Source of the DNA: Ascoidea asiatica
Lineage: Eukaryota; Ascomycota; Saccharomycetes; Ascoideales; Ascoideaceae
Length of the DNA stretch: 64,000 nt
Direction of reading: 5' to 3'
Assembly: GCA_001600695.1 (NCBI GenBank)
Contig: BCKQ01000002.1
Location: 1,871,340 to 1,935,339, forward strand
The notes below the pieces were generated by a model, which ran no database searches, was not told the DNA's origin, and saw only the letters and a list, made by a program, of their open reading frames with translations. The translations under genes and the position numbers were made by a program. The stretch's first letter is position 1, and every line of letters starts with the position of its first letter. This document shows positions 20,945-31,747 of the stretch, one piece after another.

Positions 20945-21461
20945 ATAAATAAAATCCTAATGAATTTTTACCACTTGTTAAATATGCTCCAGATGATTGT
21001 AATAATCCATGTAATAATAATATTGGTTTTTTCTTATTTTGTTTTTCAATACTATTAATTTCTTTTGGATTTATTAATCTTTGTAAAATTATTGTAAATC
21101 CATCTGGTGTTATAATTTTATATTCTAATAATTTTAATCCATTTAATTCAACATAATAATTTAAATCATCAATTAAAAATTTTTCTTCTTTACTTTTTAA
21201 ATTTTCTTCTTCTTCATTATTGATATTTCCATTATTTCTATTATTATTATTATTATGAATATCATTATGATGAAATAAACTTATTATAAATACAATTAAT
21301 AATCTAATTAAAGCAATTATCATTAATATTAATAAAAATATTGCTGATAAAACATTTGAAGAAATTTTAAAAAAAATTATTTTATATTTTGGATAAACTA
21401 ATTCTTCTCTAGAAAGTAATTTCAGAGTTGATTTATTTGATCTTGAAGATCCACTATCCAT
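19989..21461 (-). CDS. YEH2: Steryl ester hydrolase, Yeh1/Yeh2/Tgl1 type
   Basis: This is a membrane-anchored acid-lipase-family alpha/beta hydrolase that releases sterols from steryl esters. The 490-aa product has an N-terminal membrane segment (about residues 33-59), as in Yeh1/Yeh2, then the lipase entry TPDGFTIILQRL. The oxyanion block is LLLHGLLQSSGAYL and the DIWLGNFRCGF block follows. The nucleophile elbow AHSQGT has Ser253. The remaining triad residues are probably the Asp in IPIEDNLV and the His in YSHLDVLWAKDA. Asn runs at about residues 75-85 and 174-187 are lineage insertions. Choosing between Yeh1, Yeh2 and Tgl1 is not possible here. It neighbours no sterol gene, although ERG5 is about 12 kb away. 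Confidence 0.88.
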
Positions 21462-22300
21462 TTTATTTTAAACTATAATTCAATTTTCTTTTATTCTATT
21501 CTATTATAAATTAAATTAAATTGAATTAAGTCTGTTTTGATTTGAAATAAAAATGTAAATATTATATACAGTATATATATATATTTCTTCCCATTTGAAA
21601 AAAAAAGATTAATTATCAATCAAGATGATAAACTCATTAAATATATCTATCTATATATATATTTCAATATAATTTATCATATAATTCTATTGTTCCTTTG
21701 ATTATTTTGAATTCCAAAGTTCAAATAACTAAAATGAACCTTCATTTGGCTCTTTCAATCGAAATAATCAAAAGTAATACCCGTTTCAACAATTCAGCAT
21801 ATATTTTTCACTATTTTATTGCTATTGTTGGCTTGTGTTCAATTTGTCACTTGAAATATCAATAATCTATCCGGCACCGGATTGCCCAGTTTTACCGGAT
21901 ACACAGTCCTAGATATTTGCCCAGCCTCAACCGGTGTCCAATATTTTAATTGACTGTGCCACTTTGTGGAGTGTTGACGCAAAAAACAATTCAACAGGCT
22001 TAAAGGTTTTGCGTACCCCGAAAATCAAGTCCGGGGCATGTGCGCCTCAAGTAAACTGACCTGCAGATTTTAATTTTATGGTCACCCGGATATACCTGTT
22101 TTTATTTCCCAATGCAGTGAACTTGGTTGGTGGTTCTCCAGCCCCACCCTCGGAAATGGTTTCTGCCGCAGAGCCCTAACTGTCGCGTGTATCTGTGGCT
22201 CGGCTGCCAGAGTTAGCTTCCAGCGGCAATAGCTCCCACACTAAAGTTAAATTCATTCTATTATTCTGGTTAATTGTTATTGTTATATCTTGATTACCTT
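21462..22300 (-). promoter_or_regulatory. YEH-type gene upstream region with GC island
   Basis: AT-rich leader DNA is followed at 21860-22240 by a GC-rich island. ACCGGAT occurs at 21876-21882 and 21894-21900 (18 bp apart), with CCCGGAT at 22085-22091. CCTCGG, the word recognised by fungal fatty-acid regulators of the FarA/Ctf1 type, lies at 22148-22153. The shared island word CAGAGCCCT lies at 22169-22177. All functional links are inferred. Confidence 0.45.
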
Positions 22301-24263
22301 CAATCACAGTAATTAACTATTGTTCTGAGAATAATTCCAAATAATTCTATAATTATGTAATTATTCAATTATATATATACTATTTTATTTTGATAATAAT
22401 GATCTTTTGTGAAGAAAAAATATTCAAAGCTGATAATTTATGATAGTTTACGATGATTTTTATCTTTTGTTTATTGAATGAAGTAAATCTTTATTACTTG
22501 TTATCGGTTCAAGTATTCCAACTCGTATTAAAACAATACAAATAAGTTTGATAATCTTATGTAGTGAATCATCTACGAAAACCCATTTTTTATATAATTT
22601 TTAATATAAATTATAATTTGTTGGATTTAAGCACACTAAAATTAAAAAAAAAATGTTTTAAAACTTATTCATAAAATTTTAACTCTGATTTGTTCCTGCC
22701 TTAGGGTATCAAAAACTGATTATGAATCTTATCAATTAGAATAAAGATAAATGTTACAAGAATTAAAATTTTATTTTATGTATCATTTACTCCAATATTA
22801 AAATATGTAAAGAAAAAATTAAAAATTATTATTTTTTTACCTGGATTAGCTTAAATTCTTTTACCCAATCATTCAATTTTTTGTCTTTCAAAGCCAATTC
22901 TCTTCTCGAATTAATTCAAACTTCAATCAAAGGAAAGTTAATCAAAACAAAATTTTTATTTTTATCTATGTTGCGCCATGTTTATGGTTTATAAGAATTA
23001 CCCTATATTTTATTTATAAAATTATTCTCCAAACAAAATCCTTATAATAATGTTTTATTTGTATTGTAAAAAAAAAAAAAAAAGGGAAAGAAAATGATAC
23101 GTTGAAATTTTACAATATTCAAATCCGTAAGAATGTATAAAGGAGAACTGGAAACAAATTAACCCAAAAATTACTTATTTTTGGACTCATGAAACCACAA
23201 ATGTTACACATTTCCTACAGGTTCCTTTTTTTTTTTTGCTTTTCAATTTCAAATAAATGAGCACTATACTTTTTCAACGTGGTTTATTTTTGTTTTATTT
23301 AACTTAATTTCATATAAAAATTGATCTTTTAAGAGAATTTCGTTAAATTTCATTTCAAAAAAGAAATTACATTTTTTTTTTGGCTTTCATTACAAGACTA
23401 ATTTAACTGAGAAATTAAGAACAAAAATTCAAATTTGAAAACCAAGTACAAATATCGAGTATCAAAAGATATAAACTGCTAACCATCAGCTATCAGAAAG
23501 TAAGAAAACAAGTCTTATTTTATACTTTGATATATGAAAGCCTTTCATAATTAATAGTCAATCTGACTTATTAAAAGATTAAAATAGCCTCTACGTCACG
23601 GAAAGTCCAGAGAATGAATTATTCCATTAATAATCTCCAATAATCTTTAACAATCAACAGCAATCCCAGAAGCCTTTCCTTTTTCTTCTATCCTCATATT
23701 CCAACCAACATCTCTGGCTCTTTTTCTTCTCTTTCTCTTCTCATTTCTTTCTTTCTTCATTCTTTCTTTTATTCTCCAGGCTCCAAAAACGTTCGCAAAA
23801 CTCGCAAACATTGAAAAAGTTACCGAAAACAAATAGTTCGGGTCTGCAGAATGCCACCGCGCCAGACCGCCGGGCGAATGACACCGCTGCACTCGGCACC
23901 AGATATGCTCATGATTCAAATCTTTAATTTATAAAATTCTTATACGTAATTTAATTTTATTCAAAATTTATTTCATTTTATTATAAATTTGATTTGATTT
24001 GATCTGTCTTCAAGGCTATATTTTCACTGATAATTTCACTAATAATAAATTATAATAAACTATTTTTATTTATCAGATATTTCTTTATCTTCTTTTTATT
24101 ACAATAGAACTTCTTATTTAATTAATTCTTTATCCACACACTTAATTATTTTTATATTTTATTCATCAATTCATTCATCAAATTCATTATCATTTTATAT
24201 TACATATAAGTTAAACAAATAAGGGTAAATAGAATAATAATATAAAAATTACTATTTCATATA
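22301..24263. other. Gene-poor region upstream of the 202-aa gene
   Basis: No intact gene is visible in about 2 kb. It contains a coding remnant near 22842-22912, long poly-A/T runs, and at about 23780-23910 a small GC-rich island. That island has the repeated word TCGCAAA, and CGCCAGACCGCCGGGCG further on, and probably belongs to the promoter of the gene at 24264. Confidence 0.4.
22842..22912 (-). pseudogene. Short coding remnant
   Basis: On the minus strand about 22 codons read as SRRELALKDKKLNDWVKEFK and a few more before GTAAAA and a stop. The segment is charged and protein-like with no Asn/Phe bias, unlike random local DNA. Flanking frames are broken. It may be a relic exon; the family is unknown. 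Confidence 0.25.
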
Positions 24264-24872
24264 ATGTCAAAGATTCAATTAAATAATATAATCTATGATT
24301 TTGATTTTATTTATAAACCAAAATTAAAAATTAATAAAAAATCATGTATTGGAATAAAATTAAATTTACCAACTGAAAAATCTCCAAAATTATGTTTAAG
24401 ATTATTTGATTCAAATTTAAAAAATATTACAAATAAATTTTCTCCAAATAGTTTTTATATTGAAGCTGATGTTTATTCTTCTCAAATTATATTAAATAAT
24501 TCTCAATTAATAAATTCATTTTCAAATAATAATATAAATGGTTTAAAAAATAATAAATATAATAAAACTAATGATAAAACTGTTATTAATGATTATAATA
24601 ATTATAATAATGATGATGATGATGATGATGATAATAATGATGATAGAGGAATGTTTTATGTTAAATTAAATTCAACTAAATATCCAGCTCCTGCAAAATT
24701 AATTGATGGTAATTATTTTCTTTTTACTTTTAATCCAGGTATTGAAATTAATATATTAAATGATCAATCTTTAATTTTAGATTTTCAATTATATGAAAAA
24801 ATAAAAACAGTAAAATTTGGTATTCCAATAGTTAAATCTCAAAGAATAACTGCAATTTCAATGACAATATAG
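24264..24872 (+). CDS. Hypothetical protein, 202 aa
   Basis: I do not recognise this protein. The ATG at 24264 follows a normal AT-rich leader and the codon usage matches neighbouring genes, so it is probably real. Residues 1-80 and 130-202 look folded, with alternating hydrophobic residues suggesting beta strands (for example SPKLCLRLFDSNLK and PAKLIDGNYFLFTFNPGIE). They are separated by a low-complexity Asn/Asp insertion at about residues 84-128 that contains seven consecutive Asp. There is no signal peptide and no membrane segment. It is convergent with SEN54, 167 bp apart. Confidence 0.75.
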   Translation: MSKIQLNNIIYDFDFIYKPKLKINKKSCIGIKLNLPTEKSPKLCLRLFDSNLKNITNKFSPNSFYIEADVYSSQIILNNSQLINSFSNNNINGLKNNKYNKTNDKTVINDYNNYNNDDDDDDDNNDDRGMFYVKLNSTKYPAPAKLIDGNYFLFTFNPGIEINILNDQSLILDFQLYEKIKTVKFGIPIVKSQRITAISMTI

Positions 24873-25039
24873 CCAAAATTTTATTTTTATTTTATTCAAC
24901 AGCACAATCATTAACATCATATTATTTCAGTATAAATATTTACAAATTCATTGGTAAAATATATCATATCATATCATATCATATCATAACATAACATTAC
25001 CCAATATAATATAATAAAATTGTAAATTACATTTTTTAA

Positions 25040-26671
25040 TTAAATTATAATCTCACTGAAATCCCCTTCACTAATTTTAACAAAATTTATGACTCCATTA
25101 TCACTCATAGCAATTAAAAAATTTCTTTTACCATTTTTTAATCTATTACTTTTTTCTCTCTTTACTTTTTTTATGAGTGCTTGTTCTCTTTTCTCCTTTT
25201 CTTTTTCTTTTTCTTTTTCTTTTTGTGATTCATTTTCATTTGCTCTTGGTTTTGGTTCTACTTTCGCTTGATTAATAGAATTTTTCCCACTTTTAATATA
25301 ATTTTCATTAATTTTTTCATTATCAATAATAGATTTCTCATTTTTTCCACTCTTTTTCATAATCTCAACATTATTCATTTTCACATTCCCACTTTTAACT
25401 TTATTTTTTTTTTTATTTTCTTTCACTTTTTCTCTTTCTTGTTCATTTTTGATTTGATTTTGATTTTGATTTTGATTTTGATTTTTATTTTTCTTTTTCT
25501 TTTTATGATTATTCACATTTCCATTATCATTTTCATCATCATTTTTATTATCTTTTTCATAATTATAATCATCATTATACGTTTCATTAAATATTTTATA
25601 AATTTCATTTAAGGTTGGCATCTTATCTAAATTACTATTAAGAATACAAACTTGATAATCTGGTCTCATTGGTTTGCTTTTTTTAAAATTAACATTTCTT
25701 GATGGTTTCCATATATTATATATTATTTTTAAATTATCATCATTATTATTATCATTATTAATTTCATTAAAGTTATTATTATATTCTATTAATTGTAAAC
25801 TTTTAAAAATATCTTTATATGAACGATAATTTTTTGTAAGAAAATGTTCAGAATGAAAAACTGGATATGATAAAAAATTTTTCTTTCTTAAATATTGAAT
25901 AAATATTTCATAATTTTTTTTAACATTATAATTTAAACCAATAATAATATTCCAAAAATTATTTAAGAAATTAAAACCATTTTTAATAACATTGCTAATA
26001 CCATTTTTAATAACATTTTTAATATCATTTTTAATATCATTTTCATTGTTTTTATTTTTATTAATAATATTTGATTTTTTTATTAATCCATCTTTTTTAA
26101 AAATTGAATATCTTTGAACTAAATACCCATGTCTTTTTAAATATGAATAAACCATATAATTATCTAAATCTCTTATACTTCTTATACAATTACTATAACA
26201 ATTTTGTAAACTTATAGGTAAACCATTTTCATAATAAACTTGTAAACTACCTCTTTCCAAAAGATATAAAACTTCTTCAGAATTTAAATAAATCTTATCA
26301 TTAGAATTAGAATAACCAATATCTTTAAAATAATTACCCTTTGGATGAGAAATTATTGCTTTTCTTAAATCTTTTATCCATATTGCCTCAAGATGATTTT
26401 TATGAAAATGTTTTCTAGATTCAATAGATTCTTCTAAAACATCCCACATTGCATTTCTTGAATCATTTAATACATTTAATTGAAATTTAGTTCCATCTGG
26501 TTCAAAATCTTTTTCACCTCTTTTTGGTAATAAATCATTTTTTTCATTTACATTATTTTTGGAAGTAGATTTAAGTTTACCCCAATTTTGAACTTCATTT
26601 GAAATATCTTCATCTTCTACTTCAAAACTTTCAAAAGCTTCACTTTTAGGATGCACAGGAACTTCGCTCAT
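25040..26671 (-). CDS. SEN54: tRNA-splicing endonuclease subunit Sen54
   Basis: Sen54 is a structural subunit of the heterotetrameric tRNA splicing endonuclease that cuts introns from pre-tRNAs; in yeast it acts at the mitochondrial surface. The 543-aa product has the N-terminal Sen54 domain with LPKRGEKDFEPDGTKFQ (about residues 48-64) and ISHPKGNYFKDIGY. The signature block LNSEEVLYLLERGSLQVYYE is followed by YLKRHGYLVQR. The C-terminus returns to a conserved strand set, NFLIAMSDNGVINFVKISEG, as in Sen54 relatives. Between them lies a long Asn/Lys/Glu-rich low-complexity segment (about residues 400-500). It shares a short divergent promoter with MRX8. Both tRNA genes in this window lack introns. 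Confidence 0.93.
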   Translation of the reverse strand: MSEVPVHPKSEAFESFEVEDEDISNEVQNWGKLKSTSKNNVNEKNDLLPKRGEKDFEPDGTKFQLNVLNDSRNAMWDVLEESIESRKHFHKNHLEAIWIKDLRKAIISHPKGNYFKDIGYSNSNDKIYLNSEEVLYLLERGSLQVYYENGLPISLQNCYSNCIRSIRDLDNYMVYSYLKRHGYLVQRYSIFKKDGLIKKSNIINKNKNNENDIKNDIKNVIKNGISNVIKNGFNFLNNFWNIIIGLNYNVKKNYEIFIQYLRKKNFLSYPVFHSEHFLTKNYRSYKDIFKSLQLIEYNNNFNEINNDNNNDDNLKIIYNIWKPSRNVNFKKSKPMRPDYQVCILNSNLDKMPTLNEIYKIFNETYNDDYNYEKDNKNDDENDNGNVNNHKKKKKNKNQNQNQNQNQIKNEQEREKVKENKKKNKVKSGNVKMNNVEIMKKSGKNEKSIIDNEKINENYIKSGKNSINQAKVEPKPRANENESQKEKEKEKEKEKREQALIKKVKREKSNRLKNGKRNFLIAMSDNGVINFVKISEGDFSEIII

Positions 26672-27052
26672 TTGAAAGTTTGATCAATCAATTCTAAAAA
26701 AGCAAATATAGATGATGCTGAATAAGTAAGTTTCAAAATATGTTCTGAATATATTCGAATATATTTTCATTTTCTTCTCTGGTTTTAAAACCCCATGAAA
26801 AAATTAACCTCAGTTTCATTTCCATTGATTTTCTTTCGTTTGTTTGGATCCGCAGTTTTGGTTTTGGAGCACGCTGAAGATTTATTTTGTGCAAGTTCGA
26901 AAACGAGCATTTTTTTCAGTGTGGTTGGAAACATCAGCAAAGCTGGAATTGAAGAGAAAGAGAAGTTTGCCAATTGAGCAGAACAAGAGAATTGAATTGA
27001 ATTGATATTGATATTGATATTGATATTGATATTGCAGTGGCTATTATTGAAT
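26672..27052. promoter_or_regulatory. Divergent promoter SEN54 / MRX8
   Basis: A 381-bp region between two divergent starts. Next to MRX8 (26995-27034) it carries a repeat of ATTGAT. That repeat gives an apparent upstream extension of MRX8 (Leu-Ile repeats, no ATG), which I reject. ORFs on both strands inside the region are mutual shadows. Confidence 0.5.
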
Positions 27053-27892
27053 ATGAATGTGTTTATAAGGAGCTTGGCAAGTTACTCGAAGAAAAAAGTA
27101 GTTTCAGTGCAGCCTGTGGGGCCTTCTTCTTCTCAGCTCTTGAATGAGTTTAAAACTGAATTTCAGTTTTTACCTAAAACTAAACTAGATAAATCAAATA
27201 CAAATCGTTTTTTTAATAATTCAAACACAAAATTTGTTTGGGCTGCAGGTGAATTCAGTCAGATTCCAGGAGAAATTGAAAGAGGAGATGATCCAAGTAT
27301 TCAAGAAGAAAAACTTAATGACCCGATTTTTAGGAATATTAATCAACTCCCAGAAGTTTTATTTTTAGGAAGATCTAATGTTGGAAAATCATCTTTATTA
27401 AATGCTTTATGTTCACATTCTAAAGTAAAAAGTATTCAAACTTTTGCTAAAGTTTCAAAAAAAGCAGGTTCTACTAATACTATAAACTGTTATCTTGTAA
27501 ATAATAAATTAAAAATCATTGATTCCCCTGGATATGGTGCAATGTCAGTCAGAACTCATGGAAATGTCATATTAGAATACATTGAGAAAAGAAGACAACT
27601 TCGAAGGGTATATTTGTTGGTTGGTAGTAAAGTTGGATTTAAAAAAGATGATTTTCAATTGATCAAAATATTAATGGCAGGAGGACAACCTTTAGAAATA
27701 GTTTTTACAAAAATTGATAAAATAAAGAGAATTTTCTATTTAAAAAGTTATATTACTAATTTAGAAAATTGGTTAAAATCAGAAAATTTGAATGTTTCAC
27801 CTGATTATCTTTTTACTTTAGTTTCAAAAGATAAAAGAGATGGTATAACTGAAGTGAGATATTCAGTATTAGCTTCATGTGGTCTTGTTTAG
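27053..27892 (+). CDS. MRX8: Mitochondrial EngB/YihA-family GTPase
   Basis: The family is the TrmE-Era-Septin-like EngB/YihA GTPases. The yeast member Mrx8 (YDR336W) is mitochondrial and linked to the expression machinery there. The ATG at 27053 gives MNVFIRSLASYSKKKVV, a basic amphipathic targeting sequence, and a 279-aa protein. The G1 motif is GRSNVGKSS (residues 106-114). G2 falls in KKAGSTNTINCYL, G3 is DSPGYG and G4 is FTKIDK. The C-terminal helix region NLENWLKSENL and TLVSKDKRDGI (G5 region) complete the fold. It is divergent to SEN54. Confidence 0.9.
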   Translation: MNVFIRSLASYSKKKVVSVQPVGPSSSQLLNEFKTEFQFLPKTKLDKSNTNRFFNNSNTKFVWAAGEFSQIPGEIERGDDPSIQEEKLNDPIFRNINQLPEVLFLGRSNVGKSSLLNALCSHSKVKSIQTFAKVSKKAGSTNTINCYLVNNKLKIIDSPGYGAMSVRTHGNVILEYIEKRRQLRRVYLLVGSKVGFKKDDFQLIKILMAGGQPLEIVFTKIDKIKRIFYLKSYITNLENWLKSENLNVSPDYLFTLVSKDKRDGITEVRYSVLASCGLV

Positions 27893-28269
27893 TTAAATCT
27901 GTTTTCTTCTTTCATTCTCTTCTTTTATATTGACGAATTTATTTCTCTTTAGTTTCAATCTTATAGCTGTAAAGGTACTTGTTGTAAGTTTATCAGATAA
28001 TTTTAGACCCTTTCCGTTTTCAGTGCTTTTATCGTTTATCGGTGGTTTGGTCCAGTAAAATCCATTTATACTTTGCAGCTAAGATCTGTATTTNTATTCC
28101 TTTTTTTTTTTTTTTTTTTTTTTACACAATTGATAAAGAATGAAAATATTCATGAGTAAAGACAATAGAATTAATAAAATAGTTATTTAATCTTGTATAT
28201 AGACTAGTATATTACTTATTTCTGTGTTTAAAATCTAACTTCAATTCATATTTCTCTTTTTTTCATCCA
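27893..28269. other. Intergenic MRX8-BNA7
   Basis: The 377-bp stretch holds the MRX8 3' region and the BNA7 promoter. It contains one undetermined base (N at 28094) followed by a T run of about 22 (28101-28122), the usual kind of place for an assembly uncertainty. No other feature is seen. Confidence 0.5.
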
Positions 28270-29259
28270 ATGGACTCGCCTATAAAACAAATTCTTCATT
28301 ATGGAAATGATAATCGTCAAGTAATTTGTAAATATAAATCAAAAAATTTCAATCAAATTAATACTGAATGTTCTAAGAATAAAATTGTAACATTATTCAT
28401 TCATGGTGGTGCTTGGAGAGATCCTAATAATACTTATAATGATTCTGATAACTTTTATAATCATTTACAAAAACTTTCAATAAAAGATTCAAATATTTCA
28501 ACAGATATTTTCTTAAATAATTTTTATTCCATTGATTATAAATTATCACCTCAATTTAAATATCCTTCACATTTATTAGATATTCTTTTTGGTATTATTT
28601 TTTTAAATAATGAATATAAAATTCAAGATTATCAAATTAATTTAATTGGACATTCAGTTGGTGCAACTTTAATTTTACAACTTTTAAATTGGAAAGTTTT
28701 ATTAACAAATTGGATATCTACAACTTCATCATCAAATAATTTAGAATTATTCAAAAATCAAATAATATTAGATTTTGGTTTAAAATATAAAGATATTAAT
28801 GATTTGAAATCAGAAAATACTGAAAGTTTTTTCATTAATTTTATTAAATATATTGAAAAAAAGACAAATTTTTTTTTCTTAAAACTTAATAAATTATTTC
28901 TTTTAGATGGTATTTATAATATTAATTTTTTAATTGAAGAATATCCTTCATATAAATCTTTTATTAATGAAGCTCATAATAATTTAAAAGAATCAATAAA
29001 TTCAACAAATTTTATTGAAATTTTTAATAATAAATTGAATATAAATTTAAAAAATTCATTAAAAATTATTAAAAATATAATTTTAATTCAATCATATGAA
29101 GATGAATTATTATCTATAAAACAAAGTAATGAATTTATTTTAAATTATTTACAAAAAAAAAAAATTAATTATTGTTTAATTATGGGAAATTTTGGAATTC
29201 ATGAAAATGTTTATAAAGAACCTAAGGTTATAGAATATTATTACAAATTATTTGTTTAA
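28270..29259 (+). CDS. BNA7: Kynurenine formamidase (arylformamidase)
   Basis: Bna7 hydrolyses N-formylkynurenine to kynurenine, the second step of NAD synthesis from tryptophan, in the cytosol. The 329-aa alpha/beta hydrolase has the family oxyanion motif HGGAWRDP (H45-P52) and the nucleophile elbow GHSVGA with Ser129. The catalytic Asp and His are probably those in SYEDELLS and GNFGIHENV near the C-terminus. It is longer than yeast Bna7 (261 aa) through Asn/Ile-rich insertions around residues 150-250. The start at 28270 directly precedes PIKQILHYG, the expected N-terminal strand. Convergent with RPN9, only 88 bp apart. Confidence 0.88.
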   Translation: MDSPIKQILHYGNDNRQVICKYKSKNFNQINTECSKNKIVTLFIHGGAWRDPNNTYNDSDNFYNHLQKLSIKDSNISTDIFLNNFYSIDYKLSPQFKYPSHLLDILFGIIFLNNEYKIQDYQINLIGHSVGATLILQLLNWKVLLTNWISTTSSSNNLELFKNQIILDFGLKYKDINDLKSENTESFFINFIKYIEKKTNFFFLKLNKLFLLDGIYNINFLIEEYPSYKSFINEAHNNLKESINSTNFIEIFNNKLNINLKNSLKIIKNIILIQSYEDELLSIKQSNEFILNYLQKKKINYCLIMGNFGIHENVYKEPKVIEYYYKLFV

Positions 29260-29347
29260 GATTATATGCATTTCATATATATATATATATATATTTAATA
29301 TATATATAGATATAGATATAGATATATTTAATGAATGGATCAAAGAA

Positions 29348-30284
29348 TTAAACAAAAGTCCAAATATCTTTACCATTATCACGCATAAATTCACCTAAAT
29401 TTTGAACATTATCACACCATGAATTTAATTTATCTTTCATTGAATTAATTTGATCTAAATTCATAACTCTAGGCTGAACCCAACTTACAGTAACAGTATT
29501 ATTAACTTGATCAATAAAACCTTTTAATAGACCTATACTTAAAGCTCTCATTACTAAATGTTCAACATCATTTATTGGTAATCTTGTAATTTTAGAAATT
29601 TCAAAAAATGTTAAAATTCTTTGACCATTTGGTTTTTTAAAAATTAATTCAACTAAAGACATTAAACAAATTTTTTGTTTTAAGAAAAATTGATTATTTT
29701 TTAATAATGGAGATTTTTGAAAAATTAATGGAGAAATTTTTTCAAATTTATTTAAATCACCAGAATTTAAAATAAATAAAAAATCTCTTAACCAAGAATA
29801 TTGATCATTATTTAAATAATTTAAAATATCATGTAATAATAATTCACCAAAATTATAAATTTTATCACCTAATAAAGCAGAAATACTTAAATCAAAAGCT
29901 AAAATTTTTTTATCTTCAATTGATAAATTTGAAGATAAATTTTTATCAAGACAAGCTAAATAAAGTAAAGAATTTTTATAATAATCATTATAATCATTTT
30001 TTAATTTAAAATATTGAGAATTAGTTGAATAAAAAGCAGCATTAATTAAAATATTAATATTATCTAAATTTTCAATTTGATTATTAATTAAATCTAAAAT
30101 TAATCTTGAATCTTCAAATTGATTTAAATTTAATTTAATTTTTGCAATTTCTATTTGTAAATAAATATAAGCTTCAATTTTATCATCAATTTTATTAAAA
30201 CATTCATTTAAATTAAATGCAAAATTTTTATTTTTTTTATTTTTTATATCATTAATTTTTTTTAAATTTAATTCATTATCATTT

Positions 30285-30361
<77 letters not shown>

Positions 30362-30739
30362 TGAATATGTATAAGTATATGAATAATCATAATCTTCAGG
30401 TAAATCTTTTTCTAATTTTGTTTTAATTGATAAAAGATAATCTAATTGTTCTTGAAAATTTTGAATATCAGTAATTGATAATAATAAAAATTGAATAAAT
30501 TTTAATTCATAAATATTTTTATAAAATTTTAAAACAAATTGATTAAATAATTTAAGTCTTAAATTTTTTGAAATTGGAGAACGAAAAAATTTTTCTAAAG
30601 ATTCAGTTAATTGATGCCATAATTTTCTATCATATAAATCTTCAAATTCATAAAAATTTGGATATAATTCTTCATTTGATTGTAATCTTAAAGTTGAAAG
30701 AATTGCAGGAATATCAGATTCAATTTCCATTTCAGACAT
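29348..30739 (-). CDS. RPN9: 26S proteasome lid subunit Rpn9
   Basis: Rpn9 is a PCI-domain subunit of the 19S proteasome lid. The start is the ATG at 30739 (MSEMEIESDIPAILSTLRL), giving 463 aa; sequence further upstream in frame has no ATG. Matching blocks are FEDLYDRKLWHQLTESLEKF, FYSTNSQYFKLKNDY, LAFDLSISALLGDKIYNFGE, and in the PCI domain LPINDVEHLVMRALSIGLLK and QVNNTVTVSWVQPRV. An Asn run of about 28 residues (near 125-153) explains the length excess over yeast (393 aa). A PACE-like element lies about 200 bp upstream. Confidence 0.97.
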
Positions 30740-31747
30740 CTTGGAATAAATTATGATTTGGTTGATAATATACACTACAGTTGTTTGACAATGGATTATA
30801 TCTATTGATAAGTATTATTGATAAGTATTATTGATAAGTATTATTAATTGATGACTATTGATAATAATGTTTCTCATGTTCTTATGCTTCTTATGTTTCT
30901 TATGCTTCTTTTAATTCAATTGAATATTTCAATTGATGGTGGCAATACTTGGATATGGCGGATATATGAAAATCCGAATAGATCCAAGCCAGGAAGCAAA
31001 GGGCATTATACGAGCTGCTATCCGTAAAAGGAAATGCGGAATAAGGACGGTTTCAAAAATTTGATTTAATTTCCGCAGTTACCCTCCCGTTTCTAAGCCA
31101 GAATGCTTACGTCATCAGCTTTTCACCTACCGTAGAAAAGAAGAAGAAAATGAGATCTCGGAAGAGAATGCATTCCGTGAAACCAACCAGAAAGCACTTG
31201 ACCAAACCCTGGGAAAAGAGCGCGCGACAGCAGCAAACGCAGTGACGAACAAACGAACCAGAGTAAAAAAGAATAAAAACACGCAAAACGCCAACAATGC
31301 AGGGCTGAAGACCCCGGGGAAGGGGAACAAAACACCACTGCCGATTGCTATGGCTGGCACTTTTGGCCTTTGGTAGGAATCTGAATAAGAAATAAGAAAA
31401 GAAGAAAGAAATCAGAAATCAGATGCAAATACCTCCAAAAGAAGTTGGAACAACAATTACTTTTCAAAAAACAACTAATCATCAATCTCAGAGTCTTCAG
31501 ATCACTCAAGAAGATAGAACAGTTATATTCATTCTGCTCTTTTCAGAGATTTAAAACTCTTAAAACTTCAATGGACAGCTACTGTGTTGTTTTTTTCAAA
31601 GTGAATCAAAGAACAGTTTCTATTGCTTTTATTTCTAAAGTAAACAGAATCTAATTGAAATACTTCAATGAAATCAAATTAAAATCAAACAATCAAACAA
31701 TAAAACAATTAATTGTATCAATAATAAGTCAATTAATCAATTTCAAA
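30740..31747. promoter_or_regulatory. Divergent promoter RPN9 / DGR2-like gene
   Basis: A 1-kb region between divergent starts. Near RPN9 it has a TATTATTGATAAG repeat (about 30811-30845) and the PACE-like site. In the middle a GC-rich island at 31080-31360 contains many AAC/GAAC words. Next to the WD-repeat gene there is no second ORF; a frame at 31445-31654 is short, lacks family character and is read as leader. Confidence 0.55.
30938..30946 (+). promoter_or_regulatory. PACE-like proteasome element
   Basis: GGTGGCAAT at 30938-30946 matches the proteasome-associated control element GGTGGCAAA, the Rpn4 site, at eight of nine positions. It lies 199 bp upstream of the RPN9 start, the usual distance in proteasome genes. 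Confidence 0.7.

Noticed and set aside
27002-27052. Leu/Ile-repeat extension of MRX8
   Set aside because: It comes from a GATATT repeat and begins at TTG. The ATG at 27053 gives a proper mitochondrial presequence.
31655-31747. Extension of the DGR2-like protein upstream of 31748
   Set aside because: No ATG. It begins at TTG and lacks family similarity.
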